Positions 35,414-45,489 are shown, counted from the stretch's first letter. The stretch is 64,000 bases of DNA from Cytophagaceae bacterium (GCA_027491195.1 JAIXWQ010000009.1:310001-374000); one strand, 5' to 3'. The notes: a model not told the origin generated them from the sequence alone. A program made the numbers and translations.

Positions 35414-36114
35414 ACTAATCGTAGGGCATCTCCCTCCAGTTTTGGAAGGACAGAATACCGATCAAATTCAAGGCAAAATGCGATATCTTTTTCGATGCCC
35501 AGGCCGAGTAAACGATTCACGTGAGAGGAATTTTTTACAGCCGTTAATAGGTCATTCGAAGCTACATTGTATTGTTTCCAGGCCATTAAAGCCGCATCAT
35601 CCGCCACCTCATACTCACCCGTTAAGGCATCAATTAAGGCTCCAGCGAAAAGGGTATCTTCTAAATTCGGTTTACCTTTCCAGCCTGCGCAAACGACTAA
35701 AGCGTTTCCGTTCCACTCTTTTAAAGCGGAGGCTATTCGGGAAATGTTTAAAAAGGCGCCCACATAGACCGCAGGAGCGGTGCTCGAACGGCGAATGGCA
35801 ACGGTACCGTTAGTCGTAGTCACGCAAATTTTCGCCCCCTTTACTTTCTCTACTTGATAGGAGAAAGGAGAATTATCGAAGTCAAAACCTGCGGGGGTAA
35901 TCCCGTTGCGTTCTGCCGCCGTCAAATAACCTCGAGCGCCGTATTCCTGGCAAAGTTCGACTTCTTCTACCGGCACAATCTCCGCAGCACCGCTAGCAAA
36001 AGCGGTCACCATGCAAGAGGTCGCTCTGAAAATATCCACCACAACCACCGCTACGGCCGATAAATCATATAAATGGATCAAGTCCGGCGATAAACAGACG
36101 TCGATTTTCTTCAT
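35410..36114 (-). CDS. comB: 2-phosphosulfolactate phosphatase family protein
   Basis: The protein has 234 aa and belongs to the ComB family (KIDVCLSP opening, VVVVDIFRATSCMVTAF, KICVTTTNGT, VVCAGW). In archaea ComB makes sulfolactate for coenzyme M. Many bacteria that do not make coenzyme M also carry it, with an unknown or sulfonate-related role. In Cytophagales, which can make sulfonolipids, a link to sulfonate metabolism is possible but not shown. It sits between gcvT (1-bp gap) and thrC (4-bp overlap). Confidence 0.88.
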   Translation of the reverse strand: MKKIDVCLSPDLIHLYDLSAVAVVVVDIFRATSCMVTAFASGAAEIVPVEEVELCQEYGARGYLTAAERNGITPAGFDFDNSPFSYQVEKVKGAKICVTTTNGTVAIRRSSTAPAVYVGAFLNISRIASALKEWNGNALVVCAGWKGKPNLEDTLFAGALIDALTGEYEVADDAALMAWKQYNVASNDLLTAVKNSSHVNRLLGLGIEKDIAFCLEFDRYSVLPKLEGDALRLV

Positions 36115-36115
36115 T

Positions 36116-37201
36116 TTATAAGAATGGTAATTTAACGATTTCGGCTTTCACCGCTTTGTCGCGGATCGAAATAAAGATTTCAGATCCCACGTGTTTTGTG
36201 CTCACGTAACCCATACCGATTCCTTTGGAAAGGGATGGAGATTGAGTTCCAGAAGTCACTTCACCAATTGTCTCGCCCGCTGCATTTAAAATCGGGTAGT
36301 GTTGACGAGGGATTCCGCGATCGATCATTTCGAAACCGACTAATTTTTTCGAAGGACCGTTCGCCTTGATCGCAGCGTGGTGGTCTTTCATGATGAAATC
36401 CTTGTTGAACGAGGTGATCCAGCCTAAGCCAGCCTCGATCGGAGACGTCGTATCATCGATGTCGTGACCGTACAAGCAATAGCCTTTCTCTGTGCGAAGT
36501 GTGTCGCGCGCGCCTAATCCGATAGGTTTGATATCGAATTCTGCACCTGCCTCGAAAATTGCATTCCACATAGCTAAGGCATTCTCGTTTTTCACGTAGA
36601 TCTCGAATCCGCCGGCGCCTGTGTAACCTGTATTTGAGATGATAATGTCGGAGAATCCAGCCATTTCACCTATTTTGAAGGTATAATACGGCATGTCCGC
36701 TAGCGTAACAGACGTTAATTTTTGTAGTGCCAAAATCGCCTTAGGCCCCTGTACCGCCAATAAACTATATTCGTCACTGAGATTCACCATCTCCACCCCG
36801 AAGGTATTATGCGAAGAAATCCAGTTCCAATCTTTCTCAATATTCGACGCATTCACGACCAAGATGTATTCTTTCTCGTTCACACGGTAGACTAACAAGT
36901 CATCCACGATACCACCCTCCGCATTCGGGAAACAGCTATACTGCACCTTTCCGTCCACTAATTTAGAGGCGTCGTTCGAAGTCACGTATTGAATGAAATC
37001 TAAAACGCGATCTCCTTTTAGGAAGAATTCACCCATGTGACTCACGTCAAAAACACCTACCGAATTGCGCACAGCTAAGTGCTCTTCGATCAAGTTTGTG
37101 TACAATACGGGCATGTTAAAGCCAGCAAAGGGCACCATTTTAGCGCCTAGAGATACGTGAAGGTCATTTAAATGAACCTGTTGCAATTGTGTTTCTTCCA
37201 T
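36116..37201 (-). CDS. gcvT: glycine cleavage system T protein
   Basis: This 361-aa aminomethyltransferase passes the methylene group of glycine to tetrahydrofolate. The family opening [20 protein letters not shown] is present, as are [10 protein letters not shown], the folate-site region ([13 protein letters not shown]) and [18 protein letters not shown]. The other gcv genes are not in the window. No glycine riboswitch is expected here, because the gene is internal to the operon: the M28 gene lies 3 bp upstream and comB one base downstream. Confidence 0.96.
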   Translation of the reverse strand: MEETQLQQVHLNDLHVSLGAKMVPFAGFNMPVLYTNLIEEHLAVRNSVGVFDVSHMGEFFLKGDRVLDFIQYVTSNDASKLVDGKVQYSCFPNAEGGIVDDLLVYRVNEKEYILVVNASNIEKDWNWISSHNTFGVEMVNLSDEYSLLAVQGPKAILALQKLTSVTLADMPYYTFKIGEMAGFSDIIISNTGYTGAGGFEIYVKNENALAMWNAIFEAGAEFDIKPIGLGARDTLRTEKGYCLYGHDIDDTTSPIEAGLGWITSFNKDFIMKDHHAAIKANGPSKKLVGFEMIDRGIPRQHYPILNAAGETIGEVTSGTQSPSLSKGIGMGYVSTKHVGSEIFISIRDKAVKAEIVKLPFL

Positions 37202-37204
37202 GGA

Positions 37205-38200
37205 TTATTCTCGGTATAGAACCTGTAAAAGTGTTTGACCCACCGCCTTGAGGGTCGTCTTGTCGATGTTTGCTAAATTATCTGCATGCGTATGGTGAAA
37301 GCTGCCAAACTCAAAGCCGCCATTCACTGCCCGCAAATCAATCATATCAATCATTTGAATCTTTGCGATCTCATTCACCGCCGTGTGATCATCCGATATC
37401 CCGAAGGCATCCTGATCCACAAATAAATTACCATACCCTAAATCCGCCGCCGTCGCCCAAACCGAGCGAACAATCCCCGGAGCATATTGCATCGAAGTTC
37501 CTTCATGCGGGAACATCGCGCCTATTCCCCCTACCATATCTAATAAGATGCCGTAGTAAGGACGGTAATTCGCAGGGACTAAATTCGCGGCCCAGTGCTG
37601 AGAACCTAAGGCCCAGCTGTTGGGTTTGTGCTCTCCCGCATAATCTTCCGGTTCCCCGTGATCTTCTAAATCGAACAAAACGATGTCTACGCCCACGGCA
37701 GGCTTATTCTTGGTTTCGTGTAGATTGCGTGCTATTTCTAACAGGACGCCCACGCCACTTGCGCCATCATTTGCCGCATCAATCGGCTCATTCTTGCGAA
37801 TAGAGTCTTTATCCGCGATACTTCTGGCATCCCAGTGAGAGGATAATAAAATGCGTTTGGCGATCGCTGGTTGAAATTGAGCGATGATATTCGTGCCTTG
37901 TAATTTCTTGCCGTCGTAGCGAAAAGCCGTAAAAGGCTGCTCTGTCACGGTCCAGCCGTAAGACTTTAATTTGGCCACTAAAAACTTCAGGGTATTTTGA
38001 CTTGCCTCAGAACCCGGCACGCGGGGCCCGAATTGCACTTGTTTCTCGATAAAAGCATAAGCTGAATCCGCCTTGAAATCTGGCGTCTCTACGATGTTCA
38101 CCTCCGTAGCTGGTACCTCCGCCGCTGGCTTCCAAACAAAGTAAGCGCCGGTGAGGGCGAAAACGAGCAGTAAAAAGAGCGCAATGCGGGAACGGTTCAT
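37205..38200 (-). CDS. M28 family zinc peptidase / glutaminyl-cyclase-like
   Basis: The protein has 331 aa. It starts with an uncleaved-looking hydrophobic anchor (SRIALFLLLVFALTGAYFVW), so it is probably tethered in the periplasm. Zinc-site regions of the M28 family are visible: LSSHWDARS, NDGASGVGVLLEIA, FDLEDHGEPEDY, DDHTAV and FHHTHAD. The SHWDAR and FHHTHAD forms are close to the glutaminyl-peptide cyclotransferase branch of M28. It is the first gene of the gcvT-comB-thrC operon, though no pathway link is obvious. Confidence 0.88.
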   Translation of the reverse strand: MNRSRIALFLLLVFALTGAYFVWKPAAEVPATEVNIVETPDFKADSAYAFIEKQVQFGPRVPGSEASQNTLKFLVAKLKSYGWTVTEQPFTAFRYDGKKLQGTNIIAQFQPAIAKRILLSSHWDARSIADKDSIRKNEPIDAANDGASGVGVLLEIARNLHETKNKPAVGVDIVLFDLEDHGEPEDYAGEHKPNSWALGSQHWAANLVPANYRPYYGILLDMVGGIGAMFPHEGTSMQYAPGIVRSVWATAADLGYGNLFVDQDAFGISDDHTAVNEIAKIQMIDMIDLRAVNGGFEFGSFHHTHADNLANIDKTTLKAVGQTLLQVLYRE

Positions 38201-38223
38201 CTGAAATGGCTGAAAAACAAGCT

Positions 38224-38231
38224 CAAAGATA
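38224..38231 (-). promoter_or_regulatory. -7 box TATCTTTG for the M28-gcvT-comB-thrC operon
   Basis: Read on the minus strand, TATCTTTG ends 23 bases before the ATG at 38200. The match to TAnnTTTG is exact; the -33 box is unclear. Confidence 0.45.
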
Positions 38232-38304
38232 GCAATACAATGCCGAATTAGGAATTAAGAAATCAATAATGTGTACCTTGCGGGATAATTAGAATTGAAA
38301 TACC

Positions 38305-40560
38305 ATGGCTTCCCCTAAGGAACTGAAATTTTTGAGCGGCTTGAAGGCTGAGATTTTGGAGTTTTTTGAATTGAACGATTACCGTTCGTATTCACTGAAC
38401 CAATTACACAAAGCTTTTGCCATTCGCGATCGCAAGACGAAGGAGATTTATTCGGATTTAGTCGCGAAATTGATTGCAGAAAACCGCTTGATTAAGAATG
38501 AGGAGGGAAACGTGCGTTTTGACAACGAATCTTTCCAGGTAACGGGTCGCGTAGATCACGTGAATGCGCGTTTTGCCTTTGTGATTCCGGAGGATGGAGC
38601 GAAGGATATTTGGGTGGCGACAGGGGATTTGAATAATGCCAAAGACGGAGACAAAGTCATCGTCCAAGCCCGCAGACCTTCAGAAAAGAGAAAAAATGAC
38701 CGTCCGGAAGGAGAGGTCGTACAGATATTGGAACGTCGTTCCGCAGAATTAGTCGGTGTCATTCAGGTAACTCCACACTATTCCTTTTTAATCCCAGATT
38801 CGAAGAAAATCTACGAAGATGTCTACTTGCCGAAGTTCGAAATCAAGGACGCAAAGCACTTAGACAAAGTTATCGTCGAAGTTACACGCTGGGGTTCTGA
38901 CGGAAAAAAAGCCGAAGGCCGCGTTACGAAAGTCCTCGGAAAAGCCGGAGAGAACGACACCGAAATGCACTCGATTTTAGCCGAGTACGGTTTACCTTAC
39001 GACTTCCCAGAAGAAGTAGAAAAGGCCGCTGCCTCGATCTTAGTGCAGATTCCTGCTACTGAAATCAAGAAGCGCAAGGACATGCGCAACGTCTTAACTT
39101 TCACCATCGACCCGATCGATGCAAAGGATTTTGACGATGCGATTTCTTACCAAAAACTAAAGAACGGCAACACCGAAATCGGTGTCCACATAGCTGACGT
39201 TTCTCACTATGTGAAACCAGGATCGGTACTCGATATCGAAGCCTACAAGCGTGCTACCTCGGTTTACCTGGTGGATCGCGTGGTTCCCATGTTGCCAGAA
39301 AAGCTATCAAACGGACTTTGCTCCCTTCGTCCCAACGAAGATAAATTAACCTTTTCCGCCGTTTTCGAATTAGATGCGAACGACACCATTGTGAAAGAAT
39401 GGTTTGGCCGCACGGTCATTCATTCTGACCGCCGTTTTGCTTACGAGCAGGCACAAGAGTTGATTGAAAATGATTCAGACGATGCCTTAGTGCCGGTCAT
39501 TAGGGATTTGAACCGCATTGCCCAAATTTATAGAGCACGCCGTTTCGAACACGGTTCTGTGAACTTTGAAACAGCTGAAGTCCGCTTCGAACTAGACGAA
39601 GATGGAAAGCCAATCGGGGTATACCCTCGTATTCGCAAGGATGCGCATAAGTTGATTGAGGAGTTCATGCTTTTGGCAAATAAAAGAGTCGCGGAATTCG
39701 TCTTCAACAAGAAAAAGGACGAGCCTAAAAACACGATGGTGTACCGTATTCACGAAGCACCAGACCCGGAAAAATTGCAGGTATTCTCGTCCTTCGCGAA
39801 GAAATTCGGCTACCAAGTTACGACAGACCCGCAACACGTCAGCAAGTCATTCAATGCCTTGATGGAGAACATCGAAGGCAAAGGCGAAGAGCACGTTTTG
39901 CAGAGTTTAGCGGTTCGTACGATGTCCAAAGCCCGTTACAGCACCGATCCTGTCGGTCACTTCGGCTTGGCATTTCCGTTCTACTCGCACTTCACAAGTC
40001 CGATTCGCCGTTACCCAGACGTGATGACGCATCGCTTGTTGCAGCATTATTTAGACGGCGGCACTCCAGCCGAACGCGCACCTTTAGAAATTCAATGTAA
40101 GCACAGCTCTGATCGCGAAAAACTGGCATCTGATGCAGAACGCGCTTCCATCAAATACAAGCAGGTGGAATACATGAGCTTGCACGAGCCTCAAGTTTTC
40201 GATGGTATCATCACCGGCGTAACCGAATTCGGTATTTTCGTCGAAATCGGAGATACGTCTTGCGAAGGCCTTGTTCGAATGGTCGACTTGAATGACGACT
40301 TCTATGATTTAGATAAAAACAATTACCGCATCGTGGGTAAATCAAATGGACGTGTCTTCACTTTTGGAGATAAAGTTCAAGTGAAAGTCCGCGACACGAA
40401 CTTAGCAAAACGCACCATCGACCTCGAATTAGTGGGTATGCGTTCTGGCCTAGTAGGTAAATTCGCGAACAACCGTTCACGTAAGAGAGAGGCTCCGAGA
40501 GGTGGAAGAGTGATTCCGAAGGGGAAGGAGAGAGGAAGACGTACGGGAGGTAGGAGATAA
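38305..40560 (+). CDS. rnr: ribonuclease R
   Basis: This 751-aa 3'-5' exoribonuclease is of the RNB family. An N-terminal helix-turn-helix-like domain is followed by cold-shock domains. The RNB catalytic core has the Asp cluster in FTIDPIDAKDFDDAISY, and an S1 domain (FDGIITGVTEFGIFVEIG) follows near residue 635. The tail is strongly basic (RKREAPRGGRVIPKGK), as in other RNase R proteins, and helps with structured RNA. Its last codons and stop form the beginning of a 7-bp tandem repeat at 40555. Confidence 0.96.
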   Translation: MASPKELKFLSGLKAEILEFFELNDYRSYSLNQLHKAFAIRDRKTKEIYSDLVAKLIAENRLIKNEEGNVRFDNESFQVTGRVDHVNARFAFVIPEDGAKDIWVATGDLNNAKDGDKVIVQARRPSEKRKNDRPEGEVVQILERRSAELVGVIQVTPHYSFLIPDSKKIYEDVYLPKFEIKDAKHLDKVIVEVTRWGSDGKKAEGRVTKVLGKAGENDTEMHSILAEYGLPYDFPEEVEKAAASILVQIPATEIKKRKDMRNVLTFTIDPIDAKDFDDAISYQKLKNGNTEIGVHIADVSHYVKPGSVLDIEAYKRATSVYLVDRVVPMLPEKLSNGLCSLRPNEDKLTFSAVFELDANDTIVKEWFGRTVIHSDRRFAYEQAQELIENDSDDALVPVIRDLNRIAQIYRARRFEHGSVNFETAEVRFELDEDGKPIGVYPRIRKDAHKLIEEFMLLANKRVAEFVFNKKKDEPKNTMVYRIHEAPDPEKLQVFSSFAKKFGYQVTTDPQHVSKSFNALMENIEGKGEEHVLQSLAVRTMSKARYSTDPVGHFGLAFPFYSHFTSPIRRYPDVMTHRLLQHYLDGGTPAERAPLEIQCKHSSDREKLASDAERASIKYKQVEYMSLHEPQVFDGIITGVTEFGIFVEIGDTSCEGLVRMVDLNDDFYDLDKNNYRIVGKSNGRVFTFGDKVQVKVRDTNLAKRTIDLELVGMRSGLVGKFANNRSRKREAPRGGRVIPKGKERGRRTGGRR

Positions 40561-40596
40561 GAGATAAGAGATTATAGAGTATAGATTAGAGAGTAT
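40555..40596 (+). repeat. 7-bp tandem repeat (AGATAAG/AGAGTAT type) over the rnr stop
   Basis: Six heptamers in phase: AGATAAG, AGATAAG, AGATTAT, AGAGTAT, AGATTAG, AGAGTAT. The rnr stop codon (40558-40560) lies in the first unit. It marks the downstream edge of the defence island, and the mirror copy at 51013-51054 marks the other edge. Confidence 0.85.
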
Positions 40597-40606
40597 AGAT
40601 GTGGTA

Positions 40607-40640
40607 TTAAAAAAGGCTTCAGAATTGAAGCCTTTTTTAA
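40607..40640. terminator. bidirectional terminator between rnr and hsdR
   Basis: TTAAAAAAGGCTTC pairs with GAAGCCTTTTTTAA around AGAATT. T runs occur on both strands, so it serves the two convergent genes. Confidence 0.92.
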
Positions 40641-40651
40641 TAGAATCAGTA

Positions 40652-40686
40652 AACACTTGAGGTTCCAATTTGGAACCTCAAGTGTT
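40652..40686. repeat. perfect 16-bp hairpin with ATT loop at the hsdR 3' end
   Basis: AACACTTGAGGTTCCA, loop ATT, TGGAACCTCAAGTGTT. It ends one base before the hsdR stop triplet (40688-40690). There is no T tract. It could be a boundary scar, a recombination site or an mRNA-stabilising hairpin. Confidence 0.9.
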
Positions 40687-40687
40687 G

Positions 40688-43600
40688 TTAGGCATTTAAT
40701 CTTTGGTAAACCTTTTTCAACATATATCCTTTTACTAAACCTCCAAAATCTTTATCATCCATCATTTTTCCAAAGATGTCTTGGTTTTGCTCCATTCGGC
40801 TGATTAGTTTATCCATAAACACGTCATCGAATCCGAATTTGAAGTTCTCAATAGGATTATTTTTTGCCTGTTCTATTAGCTTTTGATCAAGGACCATATC
40901 CTCTTCAATTTGATCAAAGAATAATTTATCCGCGGTGTTAAATTCTGTTTGGAATTTCTTGTTTAGTACCTCGATGATTTCAGATAAATTTGCTTCATCT
41001 TCTTTGGATAAACGTAAACCAGCATCTCCTCCACCTCTTAATTCATAGACACTTTGGTTTTCCATTACGATACTATGGTCAGCGATTTTTTGCAAACGGT
41101 AATATTCTAAAGATACTTCATCGCCAAGCTTAAACTTATCATTTTGAGCAGTCCGCGGTAATTTTTTGTACAGAAATCTCGTGTAGGTAAATAGTTTCTC
41201 CAAGTCGACGTCAGAAAAAGGCATGATCTGAGTTAGAAAGGAATATGTCCTATTGAAACTTTGCAATGTGTTCTTAAAGTCCTCTTGAGTAACTTCGGTA
41301 CCCACGGTATTTTTATCAGAATTTTCTTCTGGCAATTGCTTAAATCGCTCAACTGCCGGATCTATGAAGGCATTCAATTTTCCTTGGTCAGAAATAGTCA
41401 ATGACTTAGCTGACTTAAAGTAAAGGTTGCAGAAGTTATTCACTTCTGACTCCCAGATCACTTTAGCTTTCTCGATCGCTGCTTTTAAGTCATATAAATA
41501 ATTCGGATCTGAATTTTCTTGAATTGAAGTCAGTTCATAATAGGGTTGAAACGACTCTAGAATTTCATCTGTTTCATTTGCAAAGTCTAACACAAATGTG
41601 TCATCTTTACCTGCACACATTCGATTTAATCTTGATAAAGTTTGAACCGCTTTTACTCCGGATAATTTTTTATCCACATACATGGTATGTAAAAGAGGCT
41701 GGTCAAAACCTGTTTGGTATTTGTCTGCTACTAAAAGCAACTGATATCCGTCTGAAGCAAATTTTCTAGGTAGTTCTTTTTCTGAAAAACCATTTAGTTC
41801 TACTTCTGTGACTCCTTCAGGAGCATTTGCATAAATTACTTTTCCGGAAAAAGCGACGATGGTTTTCACATCTTGATACCCCTTTTCTTTAATGTATTTA
41901 TCAAACTCTTCTTTATATCTTACCGCGTGTAATCGTGAACTTGAAACGACCATTGCTTTTGCTTTGCCACCAATTTTCTTCGATACGATTTGGCGAAAGT
42001 GTTCCACCATTACTTCTGTTTTCTGCGCTAAATTATGTGGATGCAATGACATGAAACGACCAATGGCGCGCGCTGCTTTTTTTCGATTAACCTTCGGGTC
42101 TTCTTCTATCTCTTTTGATAACTTGAAGTACGTTTTGTAGGTAGTATAGTTTTTCAATACGTCGAGAATAAAGCCTTCTTCGATGGCTTGCTTCATTGAG
42201 TATAAATGAAATGGTTGAGGCTTGCCGTTGGCGCCTTTTGTTCCAAAAACTTCAATTGTTTTAGGTTTTGGTGTCGCAGTGAAAGCGAAAAAACTCAAGT
42301 TAGTTTGCTTTCCTCTAGCTAACATGGATTTTCTGATTTCATCCTCTGCGTCTTCTTCTAAACCAGTATACGCTTCGTCCTTTTCCGCATCCTCTAACGA
42401 TTTTGCAGATAAAACCTCTTTCATTTTTTTGGTTGCTTCACCCCCTTGAGAACTATGTGCTTCATCTATAATGACGGCATATTTTCTTGCTGGAATTTCA
42501 CCAATCTTATCCAGAATAAAAGGGAACTTTTGAAGGGTGGTAATGATGATATTTGAACCTGTTGAAATAGCTGTGGCTAGTTGTGTCGAATCCTTATCAA
42601 TTTTTTGAACGACACCGTCTTTGTGTTCAAACTGAAAAATGGTTTGTTGCAATTGAGAGTCTAAAACCTTACGGTCTGTAATGACAATTACGGAATCGAA
42701 AATTCTATTATTGGAATCGTCGTGTAAGCTCGATAGCCGGTAAGATAACCAAGCAATCGAGTTTGATTTTCCTGAACCAGCTGAATGTTGAATCAAGTAA
42801 TTATGACCAGCTCCATTAAGTCTTGCGTCAGAAGTCACTTTACGGACAACTTGCATTTGATGGAAACGCGGAAAAATAATCGCCTCCTTCTTCTTTTTGA
42901 CACCATTTAATTCAAATTCTTCGACACTTAGATGAAGAAATTTGCCAATGATATCGATAAAGCTATCTCGGGCCCACACTTGCTCCCACAAATACGAGGT
43001 TCGGTATCCAGTAGGATTTGGCGGGTTGCCGGCGCCATTTTGATAACCTAAATTGAAGGGCAAATAGCGTGTTTTTTTACCGTCCAACTTCGTTGTCATA
43101 AATGCCTCGTCCGTATCTACTGCAAAATGAACAAGCGCTCTTTTTTTGAATTGGAAGATGGGCTCGCTAGGTTCTCGATCATATACGTATTGCTTTTTCG
43201 CATTTTCCACCGTTTGACCTGAAAACTGATTTTTGAGTTCAATCGTTGCGATGGGCAATCCATTTAAAGAAAGAACCATATCCAAGGAGTTCTTGCCATC
43301 ACGTTCATAATAGAGCTGCCTTGTAACCGATAAGTGATTCGTCTTATATTGTGCCTCTGCTTCTGGGTTCAATGAACTTTCAGGCTTAAAATAAGCCATA
43401 TAGAATTTTACGCCATAATCTGTAAAGCCCTTGCGGATAACATCAAGGGCTCCTCTTAAATCAATCTCTTTAACAAGGCGAAGAATTACTTTTTTCTCTG
43501 CCTCGTCCTTATGAATGGATTCAATTTTTGCCCAAGCTTTCGGCTGTGATAGTTTTAAAAAGTCAGTGATATACAAAGGGAATAATCCTTGTTTTACATC

Positions 43601-43699
43601 AAAATCAGAAGAATTTCCTTTCACGTAACCACCTTGCTCTAGTAAGGATGCTTCGATTGCTTGTTCAAAAGTTAATTCAGTATGGATTCCTTTCGCCAT
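40688..43699 (-). CDS. hsdR: type I restriction enzyme R subunit
   Basis: This 1003-aa motor/nuclease subunit cuts DNA after ATP-driven translocation. The PD-(D/E)xK nuclease has Asp140, Glu154 and Lys156 (SLDMVLSLNG, ATIELKN). Walker A is HSAGSGKS (305-312), the DEAH box is at 412-415, and FFAFTATPKPKTIE is motif III. A helicase second RecA-like domain and a long alpha-helical C-terminus, which binds the methylase, follow. It is the last gene of the island. It is separated from its M and S partners by three other genes and lies 70 bp after the AlbA_2 gene. Confidence 0.96.
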   Translation of the reverse strand: MAKGIHTELTFEQAIEASLLEQGGYVKGNSSDFDVKQGLFPLYITDFLKLSQPKAWAKIESIHKDEAEKKVILRLVKEIDLRGALDVIRKGFTDYGVKFYMAYFKPESSLNPEAEAQYKTNHLSVTRQLYYERDGKNSLDMVLSLNGLPIATIELKNQFSGQTVENAKKQYVYDREPSEPIFQFKKRALVHFAVDTDEAFMTTKLDGKKTRYLPFNLGYQNGAGNPPNPTGYRTSYLWEQVWARDSFIDIIGKFLHLSVEEFELNGVKKKKEAIIFPRFHQMQVVRKVTSDARLNGAGHNYLIQHSAGSGKSNSIAWLSYRLSSLHDDSNNRIFDSVIVITDRKVLDSQLQQTIFQFEHKDGVVQKIDKDSTQLATAISTGSNIIITTLQKFPFILDKIGEIPARKYAVIIDEAHSSQGGEATKKMKEVLSAKSLEDAEKDEAYTGLEEDAEDEIRKSMLARGKQTNLSFFAFTATPKPKTIEVFGTKGANGKPQPFHLYSMKQAIEEGFILDVLKNYTTYKTYFKLSKEIEEDPKVNRKKAARAIGRFMSLHPHNLAQKTEVMVEHFRQIVSKKIGGKAKAMVVSSSRLHAVRYKEEFDKYIKEKGYQDVKTIVAFSGKVIYANAPEGVTEVELNGFSEKELPRKFASDGYQLLLVADKYQTGFDQPLLHTMYVDKKLSGVKAVQTLSRLNRMCAGKDDTFVLDFANETDEILESFQPYYELTSIQENSDPNYLYDLKAAIEKAKVIWESEVNNFCNLYFKSAKSLTISDQGKLNAFIDPAVERFKQLPEENSDKNTVGTEVTQEDFKNTLQSFNRTYSFLTQIMPFSDVDLEKLFTYTRFLYKKLPRTAQNDKFKLGDEVSLEYYRLQKIADHSIVMENQSVYELRGGGDAGLRLSKEDEANLSEIIEVLNKKFQTEFNTADKLFFDQIEEDMVLDQKLIEQAKNNPIENFKFGFDDVFMDKLISRMEQNQDIFGKMMDDKDFGGLVKGYMLKKVYQRLNA

Positions 43700-43728
43700 A
43701 ATTTTATATAAAAGTAGATGTTTAACTA

Positions 43729-43750
43729 AAAGTTCATCTAAAGTTCATCT
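43729..43750. repeat. 11-bp direct repeat upstream of hsdR
   Basis: AAAGTTCATCT occurs twice head to tail, with a degenerate third word (AAGTCAACT) next to it. It lies in the 70-bp spacer before hsdR and could be a regulator site or simple tandem duplication. Confidence 0.7.
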
Positions 43751-43769
43751 AAGTCAACTCGCTTTTTAG

Positions 43770-45440
43770 TTATACTTTCTCCCATTTAGGATACCTCGTA
43801 GTGCCTTTATTTACAATAGTTTTATCCTTTTTCGACATGGAATAAATTATATTACGGACTTTGTTTTGTCTTTTATCTTTATCTAAAATTTTAGGAAGTA
43901 TATCTAAAATTAGTGTATCAATATCAGTTTTGGAAGCTACTTTATATTTGTCCAAATACTCTAAAACCAATTGCTTATAATGCTCATCCTTTAAGCCCCT
44001 TAGTTTAATATAGGTTGATTTTTCCTGAGCAGCATCTGCAATTTTTAAGGACAAATGCAGGTTCGGTTTACGTCCTTCTATTAGGCCAAGTGCTTTAAGT
44101 TTTTTTATTTCATCATCACTGATAGGCAAGTTTTTTTGAACCCGATCTAATAAAACAACCGTTTTTAAATCTAGATCCGTTTTGCTCATTAGTAATCTGG
44201 TATAATTCTCATCCCAAATTCTCCCCGCAATCTTAACAGCTACTTTATGCGGACTTGAAAGGTCAAAGTCAGGCATAGGAAAAAAACGTTCTTGTTGCTT
44301 TAAGAACATTCGCCTGATCCCACTACCAATTGTATCAATCATATTAAGATTGACCATGGCGTCTGCTAAAAATTGATTGCGGTAATATTCTTGCGGCGCA
44401 TCTTGCTCAATTACTCTTTCAACGCTTTGTGGAATAAAATCCCCAAGATTTGTGAATAATAATTCATCTGGTTTTTCCACGACAGTAATGCGACCTTGTA
44501 AACTGTAATCTTGATGCGCAATACAATTATGAAGCGCTTCACGAATCACAAACGCATCATACATTTTAATTTCGATTGGAAAAAGAGAGTCGTTTTTGAG
44601 GTAACGATAAGTCAAATTTCTAATTCTATTAAATACCTCTGATGAGTTTAATAGAAAGGGTATCCCAAAATGCTCGTAATCTTTTTCAACATTATGTTCG
44701 TCTTTTAAAATCCAAGAAATTTTAGCGACGGACGGACCCAGTAAAAAGGATGACTCTTCTTTGCCTAATAAAAGCAAAGCTGTATTTGTTATTTGGCCTC
44801 TTAATGTAATTTTAGCCTTATTAAGAAATGTAATTGTATCCCAAGTATCGCATTCATTCGCTTTTCTAGGATTTTTCTCTTTGTATTCAATGCGGGCCTT
44901 AGCTATTGCTTCCGGATCTAAATCGTCCAAAGTTGCAGTAGGCACAATTTGTGCTGACCAATCTTCATTTGTATTTATTTGCTCTTTAAGTATGGCATCT
45001 TGACGTTCTTTTTTCAGTTCCGTTAAACTGTCCTCAATACGCTGCCACGCTTTTGAATGCGCATAAACAATAAGGCGAGGTAAATGCTTAGGAATATGAA
45101 ATACCCAAACGGTTTTATTTGAATCACTAGTTTTTAGCTCTTCAACATATAATTTTTCTGAATTGATGTTGGTACACTTTTCAACAATTTTAAGCTTTAT
45201 ATTCTTAGCAGTATAATTATTATATTCTTCAATTCCACAGATTTCACCCGACTTGTCTTTAATTCCAATGATTAAATGACCTCCCTCCATATTAGCAATT
45301 GCTGAGATGTAGGAAATAATATCATCACTAGCATTACCGCCAAAAGAATGTTTCAGCGACTTGAATTCTTTCCATTCACAAGCCTCGTTTTCTTGCGGGT
45401 ATTTATCAAGTAGAAGTTTTTTCAGTTCCTGTTCGGTCAT
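43770..45440 (-). CDS. AlbA_2 / ATPase (RecG-related, Schlafen-like) protein in defence island
   Basis: The protein has 556 aa. Residues about 15-135 form an AlbA_2 (Schlafen AlbA-like) DNA/RNA-binding domain (EWKEFKS, ISAIANMEGGHLIIGIKD). Residues about 290-400 form a HATPase_c_4-like domain (REALHNCIAHQDY at 300-312, then LLFTNLGDF and TIGSGIRRMF). A winged-helix-like C-terminus ends the chain. This is the COG2865 arrangement, often annotated as a RecG-related helicase or transcriptional regulator. Proteins of this type are frequent beside restriction systems, and the role there is not settled. It follows the DUF262 gene after 49 bp. Confidence 0.85.
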   Translation of the reverse strand: MTEQELKKLLLDKYPQENEACEWKEFKSLKHSFGGNASDDIISYISAIANMEGGHLIIGIKDKSGEICGIEEYNNYTAKNIKLKIVEKCTNINSEKLYVEELKTSDSNKTVWVFHIPKHLPRLIVYAHSKAWQRIEDSLTELKKERQDAILKEQINTNEDWSAQIVPTATLDDLDPEAIAKARIEYKEKNPRKANECDTWDTITFLNKAKITLRGQITNTALLLLGKEESSFLLGPSVAKISWILKDEHNVEKDYEHFGIPFLLNSSEVFNRIRNLTYRYLKNDSLFPIEIKMYDAFVIREALHNCIAHQDYSLQGRITVVEKPDELLFTNLGDFIPQSVERVIEQDAPQEYYRNQFLADAMVNLNMIDTIGSGIRRMFLKQQERFFPMPDFDLSSPHKVAVKIAGRIWDENYTRLLMSKTDLDLKTVVLLDRVQKNLPISDDEIKKLKALGLIEGRKPNLHLSLKIADAAQEKSTYIKLRGLKDEHYKQLVLEYLDKYKVASKTDIDTLILDILPKILDKDKRQNKVRNIIYSMSKKDKTIVNKGTTRYPKWEKV

Positions 45441-45489
45441 TTTAATGATTCATTAAAATATTTAGTTCTATTAGTTAAATAATTGTCGG

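Noticed and set aside
36116-37201. Glycine riboswitch for gcvT
   Set aside because: gcvT is internal to an operon with a 3-bp gap to the upstream gene, so there is no room for a riboswitch.
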